A DNA stretch of 64,000 nucleotides from assembly GCA_016298065.1 (NCBI GenBank), contig JAEDDN010000002.1, forward strand, positions 175,968 through 239,967, written 5' to 3'. The notes under the pieces were generated by a model, which was given only the letters and a program-made list of their open reading frames with translations, was not told where the DNA came from and ran no database searches. The position numbers and the translations under genes were made by a program. The stretch is from Oscillospiraceae bacterium. Its GTDB lineage: Bacteria; Bacillota; Clostridia; Oscillospirales; Ruminococcaceae. Shown piece after piece: positions 24,632 to 33,953 of this stretch; positions within the stretch are counted from its first letter, which is position 1, and each line of letters begins with the position of its first letter.

Positions 24632-26998
24632 ATGTCAAGAGTAAAATCAGACTTTAAAAACAAATACATTATACTCGACGGCGCAATGGGAACTATGCTT
24701 CAAAAAAGCAACATAACTCTCCCGAAGGTACCTGAGGTAATAAACATAACAAGCCCCGAGGTTGTAATTGATATTCACAAGAAATATATAAGCGCAGGGG
24801 CAAACATTATCTATACGAATACTTTCGGTGCTAACAAATATAAAGTTTCGGAATGTGAGTATTCTTCTGAAGAGCTTGTAAGCGCAGGTGTTAAAAATGC
24901 GCTTAAAGCCGCAAAGGGTACCGATACGCTTGTGGCTTTATCTGTAGGTCCTATCGGAGAGCTTTTGGAGCCTAACGGCAATTTAAAGTTTGAAGACGCA
25001 TACGATATGTTCAAAACAATGGTTATGGCAGGCTATAAAGCAGGGGCAGACCTTGTTGTAGTAGAAACTATGACCGACCTTTTGGAAGCAAAAGCCGCAG
25101 TGCTTGCCGTTAAGGAAAATACTCCCCTGCCTGTTTTTTGTACAATGACTTTTGAAGCAGGCGGCAGAACCTTTACGGGCGTTACGCCCGCTTGTGCGGC
25201 AGTTACTCTTGAGGGCTTGGGCGTTGACGCAGTAGGTATAAACTGCTCTTTAGGTCCTGACGAGATATTGCCTATCGCAAAGGAAATGTCTTTATGGACA
25301 ACGCTGCCGATTATCGTAAAGGCAAACGCCGGTCTTCCTAACTTAAATTCCGACAGCTACGATATTTCTGCCGAAGACTTCCTTGATTTTATTAAAGATT
25401 ATCTTGAATTAGGAATAAATATTATCGGCGGTTGTTGCGGAACAACACCCGAATATATAAAGCTTATCGCCGACTTTTTAAAAGGTAAAACACCTGTTGA
25501 AAGAAATACCAAACCTAAAAGTGTACTTTGCAGCGCAGGCAAAGTCATAACGATTGACAAGGTTAGCATTGTCGGCGAGCGAATTAACCCTACCGGCAAA
25601 AAGCTATTTAAAAAGGCTTTGGCAGATAAAAATATAAGCTATATTTTAAAGCAAGGCATAGACCAGGTAAACGCAGGCGCAGATATTCTTGACGTTAATG
25701 TGGGTTTGCCTGAAATAGACGAAAAAGAAATGATGGTTACGGTAATAAAGGAGCTTCAAAGCATTACCGATACACCGCTTCAAATAGACTCTTCAAACGC
25801 CGATGTAATTGAAGCAGGACTTCGCTGTTACAACGGCAAGGCTATAGTAAACTCGGTAAACGGCGAGCAAAAAGTGCTTGACACCATACTCCCTATAGTT
25901 AAAAAATACGGTGCAAGCGTAATAGGTCTTACCTTAGATGAAAACGGTATTCCAAACCGTGCCGAAGACAGATTTGAGGTAGCAAAAAAGATAGTTACGG
26001 CTTGTAAAAGCTACGGCATAGACGAAAAGGATATTTATATCGACTGCTTAACGCTTACCGCTTCGGTTCAGCAAAAGGAAGTTATCGAAACCTTAAAGGC
26101 TATGACGATGGTTAAGGAAGCCCTTGGAGTAAAAACCGTTTTGGGCGTATCTAATATCTCCTTCGGGCTTCCAAACCGTGAGCTTATTAACTCGTCGTTT
26201 TTAACCTTAGCTCTTTCTCACGGTCTTGATCTGCCGATAATAAATCCGAATATAAGGTCTATGACCGACGCTATTGATGCCTTTAACGTGCTTTACAACA
26301 AGGATTTAGGCGCAGTAAAATACATTAAAAAGCAGTCGGAAACCACCGCAGAAAATAAGCCTAAGGCTACAGCGCAAGACGATAATATAACGCTCGAATA
26401 TGCTGTGCAAAAAGGCATTAAGGACTATGCAAAGGAATGTACCAAAGCGCTTCTTGAAAATACAGACCCTTTGGAAATTATAAATAATATTCTCATTCCT
26501 TCGCTCGATAAGGTGGGTGAGGAATTTGAAAAGGGAAAGATATTTTTGCCACAGCTTATTCAGTCGGCTACTGCGGCACAGGCGGCGTTTGAGCAGATAA
26601 AGCTCTCCTTTGATAAAGCGTCGGGCGTTTCTAAGGGTAAAATTATCTTAGCGACTGTCAAGGGCGATGTTCACGACATAGGCAAAAACATAGTTAAGGT
26701 AATACTCGAAAACTACGGCTATGAGGTTATAGATTTAGGAAAAGACGTGCCTATTGAAACCGTTGTTTCAATGACAAAGAGCACAGGCGCAAAACTTGTA
26801 GGTTTAAGCGCTCTTATGACTACAACGGTTGTGAGTATGGCTCAAACTATCAAGGCGCTAAAAGACAATAATGTTGACTGCAAAATAATGGTCGGCGGCG
26901 CAGTGCTGACAAAGGATTATGCCGCTAAAATCGGCGCAGACTTTTATGCTAAGGACGCTAAGCAGAGCGCAGATATTGCAAAAGAGGTTTTAGGATAA
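24632..26998 (+). CDS. metH: cobalamin-dependent methionine synthase without activation domain
   Basis: 788 residues. Homocysteine methyltransferase domain (about 1-285) with zinc ligands in VGINCSLGP and GGCCGTTPEYI; pterin-binding domain (about 310-565) with VGERINPTGKKLFKKAL and DSSNADVIEAGL; cap and cobalamin domain (about 590-788) with the lower-ligand motif DVHDIGKNIV and GLSALMTTT. It stops after the B12 domain, where E. coli MetH has about 330 more residues of activation domain; that domain is encoded by the preceding gene. It transfers methyl from 5-methyl-THF to homocysteine via methylcobalamin. Confidence 0.97.
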   Translation: MSRVKSDFKNKYIILDGAMGTMLQKSNITLPKVPEVINITSPEVVIDIHKKYISAGANIIYTNTFGANKYKVSECEYSSEELVSAGVKNALKAAKGTDTLVALSVGPIGELLEPNGNLKFEDAYDMFKTMVMAGYKAGADLVVVETMTDLLEAKAAVLAVKENTPLPVFCTMTFEAGGRTFTGVTPACAAVTLEGLGVDAVGINCSLGPDEILPIAKEMSLWTTLPIIVKANAGLPNLNSDSYDISAEDFLDFIKDYLELGINIIGGCCGTTPEYIKLIADFLKGKTPVERNTKPKSVLCSAGKVITIDKVSIVGERINPTGKKLFKKALADKNISYILKQGIDQVNAGADILDVNVGLPEIDEKEMMVTVIKELQSITDTPLQIDSSNADVIEAGLRCYNGKAIVNSVNGEQKVLDTILPIVKKYGASVIGLTLDENGIPNRAEDRFEVAKKIVTACKSYGIDEKDIYIDCLTLTASVQQKEVIETLKAMTMVKEALGVKTVLGVSNISFGLPNRELINSSFLTLALSHGLDLPIINPNIRSMTDAIDAFNVLYNKDLGAVKYIKKQSETTAENKPKATAQDDNITLEYAVQKGIKDYAKECTKALLENTDPLEIINNILIPSLDKVGEEFEKGKIFLPQLIQSATAAQAAFEQIKLSFDKASGVSKGKIILATVKGDVHDIGKNIVKVILENYGYEVIDLGKDVPIETVVSMTKSTGAKLVGLSALMTTTVVSMAQTIKALKDNNVDCKIMVGGAVLTKDYAAKIGADFYAKDAKQSADIAKEVLG

Positions 26999-27000
26999 CA

Positions 27001-27036
27001 AAAAACTTCCGTTTCAAAAATGAAACGGAAGTTTTT
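27001..27036. terminator. bidirectional terminator between metH and the GH43 gene
   Basis: AAAACTTCCGTTTCA/TGAAACGGAAGTTTT, 15-base arms with A/T tracts on both sides, between two convergent genes. Confidence 0.9.
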
Positions 27037-27039
27037 ATT

Positions 27040-28458
27040 TTAGTATATAAGCTTGCCCCAATAAGCAATACCCGCATCTGATATACCGCTAAAGCAAATT
27101 GTGGGTTTTGAATTTTCAAAATCCCAGCATTTAAACACCTTAGCTTTTATGTTAAATTTATCAAATGAAAGTGTGAGTATATCGTTTAAGTAGCTGTAGC
27201 TTCCCTTAATGCCGTCAAGCTCCGGCGTATCTTTACCTATTGTCATTTTTTTCGGGAATTTAGGCTCGTTATCATTATCGTCGAGCTTAATAACCTCCCA
27301 GTCTCCCTCAAGGTATTTCTTATCGACAGGCAGGTTATCCTCACCTGCGTAACATTCGGGGCTAAATACAGGCCAAGCGTCTATAAACGACATCTTCCTG
27401 ATAAAGAGGTTATGATGTGTAAAGGTTTTTACCTTTGTAAAAGGATGAATCATACATAGGCTTTCGGCTCCGTCTCTTATATGATGAACGAAATAATAAT
27501 CCTTTGTGTCCTCATCATAAAAAGGCACGCCGTGTCCGGGACCTCTAAAGCCTCCCCAACTCCACTTTTTACAGTTAAGGTCGGCGTTTGGGTTTTTAGC
27601 CGTAAACTGATAACTATTTGCAAGCTTTAGTCCCATAGTTTCGCCCACCATATTTTTACCGTTAAAGTCAAGGTAAGGCCCACAGGGGTTTTTACTTCTG
27701 CCCACACGAATGTCATAGTTATCCCCAAGCCAGCCGTAAGAAATAAACAGATAATAATACTGCGTGTCGGGATTATAAATTATCGCAGGTCCCTCCGGAC
27801 CGTCTAAAGTAAGCTCGCTTTTTCTTGCAATACACTTGCCGAGTTCCTTTACATCACTGTTAAGCGGCAAGCCTGTTTTTACGTCAAGAGGCTTTATATA
27901 TATTCCACCGAAAAACGAACCGTATATAAAGTATTTTTCACCGTCGGGGGTATTTACAACGTGCGGGTCAATAGCATTTGGATAAGTGTCGTCGGTATCC
28001 CAAGTATCCATTACCACTCCCCTGTTTTCAAACTTGCCTTCGGGATTATCTGATACCGCAAGCCATATCCTCGACTCACTGCTTCCGAAAGCCTTTGTCG
28101 CAGAGTAGTACATTCTGTACTCACCGTCAACGTACTCTACAAACGGCGCCCAAAAGCCCTCGGTAGCCTTAAATTTAGGACCGTTATCTCTTCCCTGCTT
28201 TATTGCCTTATCACTTAAAGCAAGCCCTATATATTCCCAGTTTACCAAATCTTCCGAACGGCGTATCTGTATGCCTATAGTATGCTTCGAGGTGACTTTG
28301 GCGTCGGTTGAGTAGGAATAATATTTATGAGTTATAGGATCCTTAAACATAGACGGATCGTGCGCCTCAAAGGTAGCGTTTTTTTCTCTGGAGTGTTCGC
28401 CGAGCTTTAACTGCGGAGGATTTGAGGGCATAGTTAAATTATCAAATTTACTGTTCAT
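27040..28458 (-). CDS. cytoplasmic glycoside hydrolase family 43 (arabinanase-like)
   Basis: 472 residues from the ATG at 28458; no signal peptide. Five-bladed propeller GH43 signatures: catalytic base in AHDPSMFKDPITHKYYSYS, the pKa-modulating Asp in NAIDPHVV, general acid Glu in LDGPEGPAIIYN, plus FIYGSFFGGIYIKPLD and GPGHGVPFYDEDTKDYYFVHH. The C-terminal ~90 residues form a small beta domain as in Abn2-type endo-1,5-alpha-L-arabinanases. About half identical by eye to the exported GH43 encoded immediately upstream. It probably cleaves imported arabino-oligosaccharides; the exact substrate is inferred. Confidence 0.85.
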   Translation of the reverse strand: MNSKFDNLTMPSNPPQLKLGEHSREKNATFEAHDPSMFKDPITHKYYSYSTDAKVTSKHTIGIQIRRSEDLVNWEYIGLALSDKAIKQGRDNGPKFKATEGFWAPFVEYVDGEYRMYYSATKAFGSSESRIWLAVSDNPEGKFENRGVVMDTWDTDDTYPNAIDPHVVNTPDGEKYFIYGSFFGGIYIKPLDVKTGLPLNSDVKELGKCIARKSELTLDGPEGPAIIYNPDTQYYYLFISYGWLGDNYDIRVGRSKNPCGPYLDFNGKNMVGETMGLKLANSYQFTAKNPNADLNCKKWSWGGFRGPGHGVPFYDEDTKDYYFVHHIRDGAESLCMIHPFTKVKTFTHHNLFIRKMSFIDAWPVFSPECYAGEDNLPVDKKYLEGDWEVIKLDDNDNEPKFPKKMTIGKDTPELDGIKGSYSYLNDILTLSFDKFNIKAKVFKCWDFENSKPTICFSGISDAGIAYWGKLIY

Positions 28459-28485
28459 AATAATCACCGTTTAATTTAAAATACC

Positions 28486-28511
28486 GAGAGGACACCTTAC
28501 GATGTCCTCTC
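28486..28511 (-). promoter_or_regulatory. intercistronic hairpin between the two GH43 genes
   Basis: Perfect arms GAGAGGACA/TGTCCTCTC just after the stop of the exported GH43; weak U-tract, so more likely partial attenuator or 3'-end stabiliser. Confidence 0.55.
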
Positions 28512-28527
28512 AAATTACAATATAATA

Positions 28528-30069
28528 TTAGCAGAATTTGCCCCAATGTGCAATACCGTTATTGTCAAGACCTGTAAAGCAGATAGAAGCCTTATCGTTC
28601 TCTAAATCCCAGCATTTTAAAACCTTGGCGGTGATAACTGTGTCGTCAGACAAGGTTATTGTGAGTAAGTTCTCATCCTCGTCATAAGTCCACTTGCCTT
28701 TTTGATCACCATAGGTCACCTTGCCGTTTTTCTTAAACACGCTTGATACTGCTACAGCCTGCTCGTTTTCAGCCGAGGTAAACGAAATTGTTTCCCAGTT
28801 ACCTGCGATATAGCTTTCAGCTATCTTTTCATCGCTTTCACCTGCGTAGCTTTCAGGGCTTAATACAGGCCAGCCGTTTACGAATACCATTTTTCTTACC
28901 ATCAAATAGTGCATATAGTATTGGTCGTTACCGGGGTCATAGTAACTTGTAGCACCGTCTCTGATGTGGTGAACAAAATAGTAACTGCCGTCGTCATCTA
29001 AGAAAGGTACGCCGTGACCCGGAGCTCTGAAGCCGCCCCACTCCCATGTTGAAGTGGTGTATTCCTGATCTCCGCCCGGATTGGAAGCGGTAAAGTAGTA
29101 GCTTGCGGCAAGCTTTGTGCCTGTGTCGCCTGTATCTGCCTTTTTAGCCAAATCGTTGCCGTTAAAGTCAAGATACGGACCTGTTACCTCTTTACTTCTA
29201 CCCACTCTTATATCATAGGTGTTACCGAGCCAGCCGTAAGAAACAAACAAATAATAGTAGCCCTCGTCCTCGTTATATATGATTGAAGAGCCTTCAGGAC
29301 CGTCTAAGGTGTTGTTGCATCTTTGTGCAAGCTTTGTACCGTAATAATAGAGTGAAGAAGTATCGTTATCAACAGCCAAGCCCTGCTCGTCGAGTTCTTT
29401 TATATAAATACCGCCGAAGAAAGAGCCGTATACAATGTAGCTTTTACCGTCTTTTGTGGTAATAATGTCAGGGTCAATAGCGTTAGGACCTGTGCTGGTA
29501 ACGTTTTGCCAGCTGCTTACAACTACGCCTCTGTTGGTGAAAGGTCCCTCAGGATTATCGGATACTGCAAGCCAAATTTGTGACTGAGCTGTACCAAAAG
29601 CCTTAGTTGAAGCATAGTATAAGCGGTATTCGCCGTTTACATAAACAATGTCAGGAGCCCAGAAGCTACCTGTTTTTTGAGCGTCCTTGCCGTTATCTCT
29701 TGCTTCGGCAATAGATGCGTCGTCAAGCGCAAGGCCTACCATTTCCCAGTTTATTAAGTCTTCTGATTTTTTAATCTGTACGCCTAAGGATCTTCTTGTA
29801 CCTGTAAAGCCATTGTCTGTAGAATAAGAATAATATATTCCGCTTTCGGGGTCTTTAAAGCAAGTAGGATCGTGAGAGCCGAATCTTGCTTCAACTTTTA
29901 CGTCATTTGTTCCGAAGCTTAAACCGCCGTCTGTCGGCATATCAAGCGCAGAGAAATCAGCCTTATCATTAGCTTTATAAGTGCTGTCAGAGTCGCCGCC
30001 GCCTATAGAACAACCTGAAAAAGCCAAAAACATTGAAAGCATTAAGATAATACTTATAATCTTTTTCAA
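28528..30069 (-). CDS. exported lipoprotein GH43, endo-arabinanase (Abn2-like)
   Basis: 513 residues from a TTG at 30069, seven bases after GAGAGGAG. This start gives a textbook lipoprotein signal: KKIISIILMLSMFLAFSGC with the lipobox LAFSGC, then a Ser/Gly/Asp linker. The catalytic domain shows SHDPTCFKDPESGIYYSYS, NAIDPDIITTKDGKSYIVYG, LDGPEGSSIIYNEDEGYYYLF and APGHGVPFLDDDGSYYFVHH, with a C-terminal beta domain. It should act outside the membrane on arabinan or a related plant polysaccharide and feed the neighbouring ABC importer. Confidence 0.88.
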   Translation of the reverse strand: MKKIISIILMLSMFLAFSGCSIGGGDSDSTYKANDKADFSALDMPTDGGLSFGTNDVKVEARFGSHDPTCFKDPESGIYYSYSTDNGFTGTRRSLGVQIKKSEDLINWEMVGLALDDASIAEARDNGKDAQKTGSFWAPDIVYVNGEYRLYYASTKAFGTAQSQIWLAVSDNPEGPFTNRGVVVSSWQNVTSTGPNAIDPDIITTKDGKSYIVYGSFFGGIYIKELDEQGLAVDNDTSSLYYYGTKLAQRCNNTLDGPEGSSIIYNEDEGYYYLFVSYGWLGNTYDIRVGRSKEVTGPYLDFNGNDLAKKADTGDTGTKLAASYYFTASNPGGDQEYTTSTWEWGGFRAPGHGVPFLDDDGSYYFVHHIRDGATSYYDPGNDQYYMHYLMVRKMVFVNGWPVLSPESYAGESDEKIAESYIAGNWETISFTSAENEQAVAVSSVFKKNGKVTYGDQKGKWTYDEDENLLTITLSDDTVITAKVLKCWDLENDKASICFTGLDNNGIAHWGKFC

Positions 30070-30101
30070 AGTTTTTCTCCTCTCAAACAAATAATTATTA
30101 A

Positions 30102-30128
30102 AAGACGAGTGCGCAGGCACTCGTCTTT
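30102..30128 (-). terminator. hairpin between permease and GH43 lipoprotein genes
   Basis: AGACGAGTGC/GCACTCGTCT with U residues after it on the minus strand; partial terminator or processing site within the operon. Confidence 0.6.
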
Positions 30129-30149
30129 CTTAGCCTTAAAACACTTTTA

Positions 30150-31028
30150 CTATCCCTTAATACCGCTGATAGCAATTGATTCGATAATAAATCTTTGGAA
30201 AACAAAGAATAAAAGTAATGTAGGAATCATTGCCATAACCGACGCCGCCATAATAACGGAGTAGTCACTGTTGATAGAATAGTAAGAGTTAAATGTTCTG
30301 ATTACTACCTGCAAGGTATACTTAGCAGAGTTGTTTAAGAATATTGTAGGAGCCAAATAGTCGTTCCAAATACCCATAAACCACAAAATAAGCTGAGTTG
30401 CAAGAGCACCCTTCATAAGCGGAAGGAAAATTGAGTAGTAGATTTTAAAGTATCCACAACCGTCAATTTTAGCCGCTTCAACCAGTGTATCGGAAATACC
30501 CGAAAGATTTTGTCTTAAGAAGAAAATCATAGATACGTTACCGAAACAGCCCGGAATGATAAGAGGCAATAATGTGTTTACCCAACCTAATTTTGAGAAC
30601 ATTACATATTGCGGAATCATAATTGATGCAAACGGTATCATCATTGTTGCAAGTAAGCACATAAAGATTACGCCTTTACCACGGAATCTCAATTTTGCAA
30701 AAGAGAAAGCAGCAAGTGACGATGTAAAGCCACCGATAATCAAAAGCGGAACCGCAACCTTGATACTGTTGAATGTACCGGTTAAGAAAGAACCGGCAGT
30801 ACCGGAGCTTTTAGCAAAAACTCTTGCGTAGTTTCCGAATTTCCAAGGATTCGGAATAAGAGTCAGTTTTCCTGATAATATCTGATTGTTCTGCATAAAG
30901 GACATCGCAAGCATATATACCAAAGGGAAAACCATTACTAATGCACAAAGAAACAATAAAGCAAAAATAACTATATCAGCCACTTTATTTTTTGTGGTGC
31001 GAACACCGCTTACATGAGCTTTAGCCAT
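30150..31028 (-). CDS. carbohydrate ABC transporter permease (MalG type)
   Basis: 292 residues with six transmembrane helices; the EAA loop EAAKIDGCGYFKIYYSIFLPLMKGALAT lies near residue 190 and contacts the ATPase. The N-terminus (VADIVIFALLFLCALVMVFPLVYMLAMSF) and final FIIESIAISGIKG are typical of the CUT1 family. It forms a heterodimer with the preceding permease. No ATPase gene is in the operon, as is usual for Firmicutes CUT1 systems sharing an MsmX/MsmK-like ATPase. Confidence 0.95.
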   Translation of the reverse strand: MAKAHVSGVRTTKNKVADIVIFALLFLCALVMVFPLVYMLAMSFMQNNQILSGKLTLIPNPWKFGNYARVFAKSSGTAGSFLTGTFNSIKVAVPLLIIGGFTSSLAAFSFAKLRFRGKGVIFMCLLATMMIPFASIMIPQYVMFSKLGWVNTLLPLIIPGCFGNVSMIFFLRQNLSGISDTLVEAAKIDGCGYFKIYYSIFLPLMKGALATQLILWFMGIWNDYLAPTIFLNNSAKYTLQVVIRTFNSYYSINSDYSVIMAASVMAMIPTLLLFFVFQRFIIESIAISGIKG

Positions 31029-31044
31029 TTAATTTTCCCCCTTC

Positions 31045-31968
31045 CTAACTAATATCCTGAACCCATCTGTCCTGGAATTTAAACTGGAACAGCGTAACAA
31101 TTAAGATTAAGATTGTAAGTACCCATGCAACAGCACAACCATAGCTCATATAGCTGCTTTCAAATGCCTTGTTATACAGATAGAATACAACCGTAGCTGC
31201 CGAGTATCCCGGACCACCGTTAGGTGCCATAACCTGAACTTCTACGAATAATTGTAAACCGCCGATAATAGAAGTAACCATTATGTAGAAGGTTATAGGC
31301 GTAAGCAACGGTAAGGTTATGTTTCTGAATTTTTTCCAAGCATTAGCTCCGTCAATGTCAGCAGCTTCATAGTAAGACCTTGAAATATTCTGCAAACCTG
31401 CTAAGTAAAGCAGTATTGACGAACCCATACCTTTCCAAACGGTAAACAATACGAGAGCAGGTTTTATGATATGCTCGTCGCCCAACCAGTTTACCTTTAT
31501 ACCGAAAAGTAACTTTGTAATTGTGTTTAATACACCGTAGTCGTAGTTGTATACGAAAGACCACAAAATAGAAACAGCAACCAGTGATGATACAACCGGT
31601 ACATAGAACATTGTACGCAGTATACGAACACCCGGAATGTTTCTGTTCATACCCATTGCAAATATGATTGATAAAATCATACCGATAGGAATACCTATCA
31701 TATAAAATACCGTATTCCACAAAGCTTTCCAGAATCTCTCGTCTTGGAACAATTTAATATAGTTAGCAAAACCAACCATACGATTGAACACAGGACCGAT
31801 ACCGTTCCATGAAGCTAAGCTGGCTGCCATTGAAAAGCAGATAGGATACAGCATAAATACAGCAAATCCAATGAAAGGAGGTAAAACAAACAAAAGACCC
31901 ATGAGTTCTTCATGACGTGCTGCTTTACTGAGCTTCCTTCTCGGCTCTTTTACTATAGCTTTCGCCAT
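31045..31968 (-). CDS. sugar ABC transporter permease (MalF/UgpA type)
   Basis: 307 residues from the ATG at 31968 (AAGGAG eight bases upstream; a GTG at 31977 is possible but less well placed). Six helices after a basic N-terminus; the EAA loop EAADIDGANAWKKFRNITLPLLTPITFY is near residue 215, and LYNKAFESSYMSYGCAVAWVL near the end is typical of CUT1. Partner of the MalG-type permease 16 bases downstream. Confidence 0.95.
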   Translation of the reverse strand: MAKAIVKEPRRKLSKAARHEELMGLLFVLPPFIGFAVFMLYPICFSMAASLASWNGIGPVFNRMVGFANYIKLFQDERFWKALWNTVFYMIGIPIGMILSIIFAMGMNRNIPGVRILRTMFYVPVVSSLVAVSILWSFVYNYDYGVLNTITKLLFGIKVNWLGDEHIIKPALVLFTVWKGMGSSILLYLAGLQNISRSYYEAADIDGANAWKKFRNITLPLLTPITFYIMVTSIIGGLQLFVEVQVMAPNGGPGYSAATVVFYLYNKAFESSYMSYGCAVAWVLTILILIVTLFQFKFQDRWVQDIS

Positions 31969-31991
31969 CAATAACACTCCTTGTTAACAAG

Positions 31992-32022
31992 AAATGGCTG
32001 TTTTTTTATAAACAGCCATTTC
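31992..32022 (-). promoter_or_regulatory. intercistronic hairpin after the binding-protein gene
   Basis: AAATGGCTGTTT/AAACAGCCATTT between the solute-binding protein and first permease genes; commonly explains why the binding protein is made in excess. Confidence 0.7.
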
Positions 32023-32055
32023 CAGTAAATAATCTAAAAACTATTAAACAACGGA

Positions 32056-33432
32056 CTAACTGTTAAGCTCTTTTGCTTCATTAGCTTCATCCAATGCAGT
32101 TTGCATCTTAGGAGCGATGTATGAGATGTAATCAGCAGCAGAAACAGAACCGTCGAGAACTGTTGTGAACTCTGAGCACCACATATCCCACCACTCAGCA
32201 TTGTAAGTGTAAGTTGTTTCTAAGAATACGCCCTGATACTTTTCAGTACCTTCAATGTAATTGAATACTACATCGATGTTGTCAGCCCAAGCGATTTCGC
32301 CTGATGTAACTTTATCTTTAAATTCGCCTCTTGCATATTCCATTGTGTTAGGAATCTGTAAGCCGCTTGAAGATAATTGTTCCTGACCTTCTTGGTTAAC
32401 TGATAAGTAAGAAATCAAATCCAAAGCTTCAGCTGTGTTTTCAGTACCGTTAGCTACACAGAAACCAACTGTACCGTTCCATGTGTAAGAAACGCCGGTC
32501 TTACCTACAGGCCATGCACAGAAGTCCCACTCATCAGGGAATGTTTCATCATTGTTGAATGCAGCAACGTCCCAAGTACCTGCAGCGTAGAAACCGAGTT
32601 GACCGTCCAGCCATCTTGAATAGTAACCTAATGCAGCATCTTGTTCTACAGAAGGTGTTAAACCGTCAAGTGTTAATGAAGCGAAGTATTCAACTGCTTC
32701 TAAGAAGTTTTCGTCACCGTCGATTGTAACTTTAGTTTGATCTTCATTTAAGAAAGTAGCGCCGTTTGAGTACATAAACGGAGTAAACATGTAAGCATAA
32801 GCAAAACCTGCACCCCATTGGTCTGTCTCGCCGTCACCGTCTTTATCCTTGGTTAAAGTTTTACAAACATCATAGAATTCATCCCATGTGTAAGGATTTT
32901 CAATGTCAGGATATTCTAAGCCTGCTTCATCGAATAATCTCTTATTGAAAGCATAAGCAAATGTTGACAAATCTTTAGGTAAAGCGTAGATGTCACCTTC
33001 ATACTCATAAGCGTCTGTAATTGCCGGCCAGATATCATCTAAGTTGATGTTGTCGTTTTCAGCAATTAAGTCTTTGAGCGGAGCAATAATGCCTTGGCTG
33101 GCATATTTCTCAACGTTTTCAGGACCTACATAGAATACGTCCGGCAAAGTATTAGAGCTGATAGCTGCAGCGATCTTTGTGCCGTATTCGTCTGCTGTTG
33201 TTACCTGGAAGTCAACGTCGTTTACTGTGTCTTTGTTAGCTTCTTTGAATGCATCTATCATTTCCTGATATACTGCTTGTTCATGCTCTTGAGCATAAAC
33301 CATTACGGTTAGATTTGCCTTGCCGTCAGCTGTTCTCTTGGCCTTTTTATCGTTGCCGCAAGCTGTTAACAATGAAGCTGCCATTGCAGCTGCCATTACT
33401 AAGCAGGCAGATCTCTTAAAAATCTTATTCAT
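32056..33432 (-). CDS. ABC sugar-binding lipoprotein (CUT1)
   Basis: 458 residues. Lipoprotein signal NKIFKRSACLVMAAAMAASLLTAC with lipobox cysteine at residue 25. The body is a family 1 solute-binding fold: TVMVYAQEHEQAVYQEMIDAFKEAN, PDVFYVGPENVEKYASQGII, ALPKDLSTFAYAFNKRLFDEAGL and FYAAGTWDVAAFN. The gene heads the arabinan/arabino-oligosaccharide operon with two permeases and two GH43 enzymes; the ligand is inferred from these enzymes. Its promoter is at 33568-33597. Confidence 0.93.
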   Translation of the reverse strand: MNKIFKRSACLVMAAAMAASLLTACGNDKKAKRTADGKANLTVMVYAQEHEQAVYQEMIDAFKEANKDTVNDVDFQVTTADEYGTKIAAAISSNTLPDVFYVGPENVEKYASQGIIAPLKDLIAENDNINLDDIWPAITDAYEYEGDIYALPKDLSTFAYAFNKRLFDEAGLEYPDIENPYTWDEFYDVCKTLTKDKDGDGETDQWGAGFAYAYMFTPFMYSNGATFLNEDQTKVTIDGDENFLEAVEYFASLTLDGLTPSVEQDAALGYYSRWLDGQLGFYAAGTWDVAAFNNDETFPDEWDFCAWPVGKTGVSYTWNGTVGFCVANGTENTAEALDLISYLSVNQEGQEQLSSSGLQIPNTMEYARGEFKDKVTSGEIAWADNIDVVFNYIEGTEKYQGVFLETTYTYNAEWWDMWCSEFTTVLDGSVSAADYISYIAPKMQTALDEANEAKELNS

Positions 33433-33567
33433 TTTCTAAGACCCCTCCTAAAATTTGTTTTTTGTTAAAATCCACCAACTTATTTTTAAAATATAAGGCG
33501 GTAAACTTTAACTTTGTTTGTTTAAAAGAGCAATAAGCTATATCTTGCCCTTCTTTAAGACATTTGT

Positions 33568-33597
33568 ATATTATCACATTTTGTACTAGCTTGTCAA
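33568..33597 (-). promoter_or_regulatory. promoter of the arabinan-type utilisation operon
   Basis: TTGACA (33592-33597), 18 bases, TAATAT (33568-33573) on the minus strand, 136 bases before the binding-protein ATG. The rest of the 521-base gap 33433-33953 is AT-rich, with a weaker plus-strand promoter at 33894-33922; I see no gene in it. Confidence 0.65.
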
Positions 33598-33893
33598 CAC
33601 TTTTTTGTGTATTTTTTTATACTTATTTTAAAAAAATATTACAAACTTCCCTATCTATTAAAAAATTTTTAAAAATTACGCCTTTGCAGGTTCTTTTAAA
33701 ATCTTTTTATAAGTACAAGGGCTTTTGGTTAGATTATTATATAATATTAACAATAAACCGGCTTTATTATAAATTGTTGTTTGTGAAATACCTATATGTG
33801 CAAATTTCACATAATATATTCTCTGTTTTGTATATATTACCCATTTGCTCCCTTTATTCTCAAATATAGGGCATTTGCTGATATATCCCAGAG

Positions 33894-33922
33894 TTGTTTT
33901 ACGCTTTATATTGTGATAAAAT
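33894..33922 (+). promoter_or_regulatory. probable promoter of the chromate transporter pair
   Basis: TTGTTT (33894-33899), 17 bases, TAAAAT (33917-33922), 31 bases before the first CHR gene. Confidence 0.45.
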
Positions 33923-33953
33923 TAGCTAAAAGCAAGATAAAGGGGTTTGAGCT

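Noticed and set aside
33564..33869. 101-residue plus-strand frame in the gap before the chromate genes
   Set aside because: Very AT-rich low-complexity Phe/Leu/Ile/Tyr composition, no ribosome site, and it overlaps the promoter of the divergent operon.
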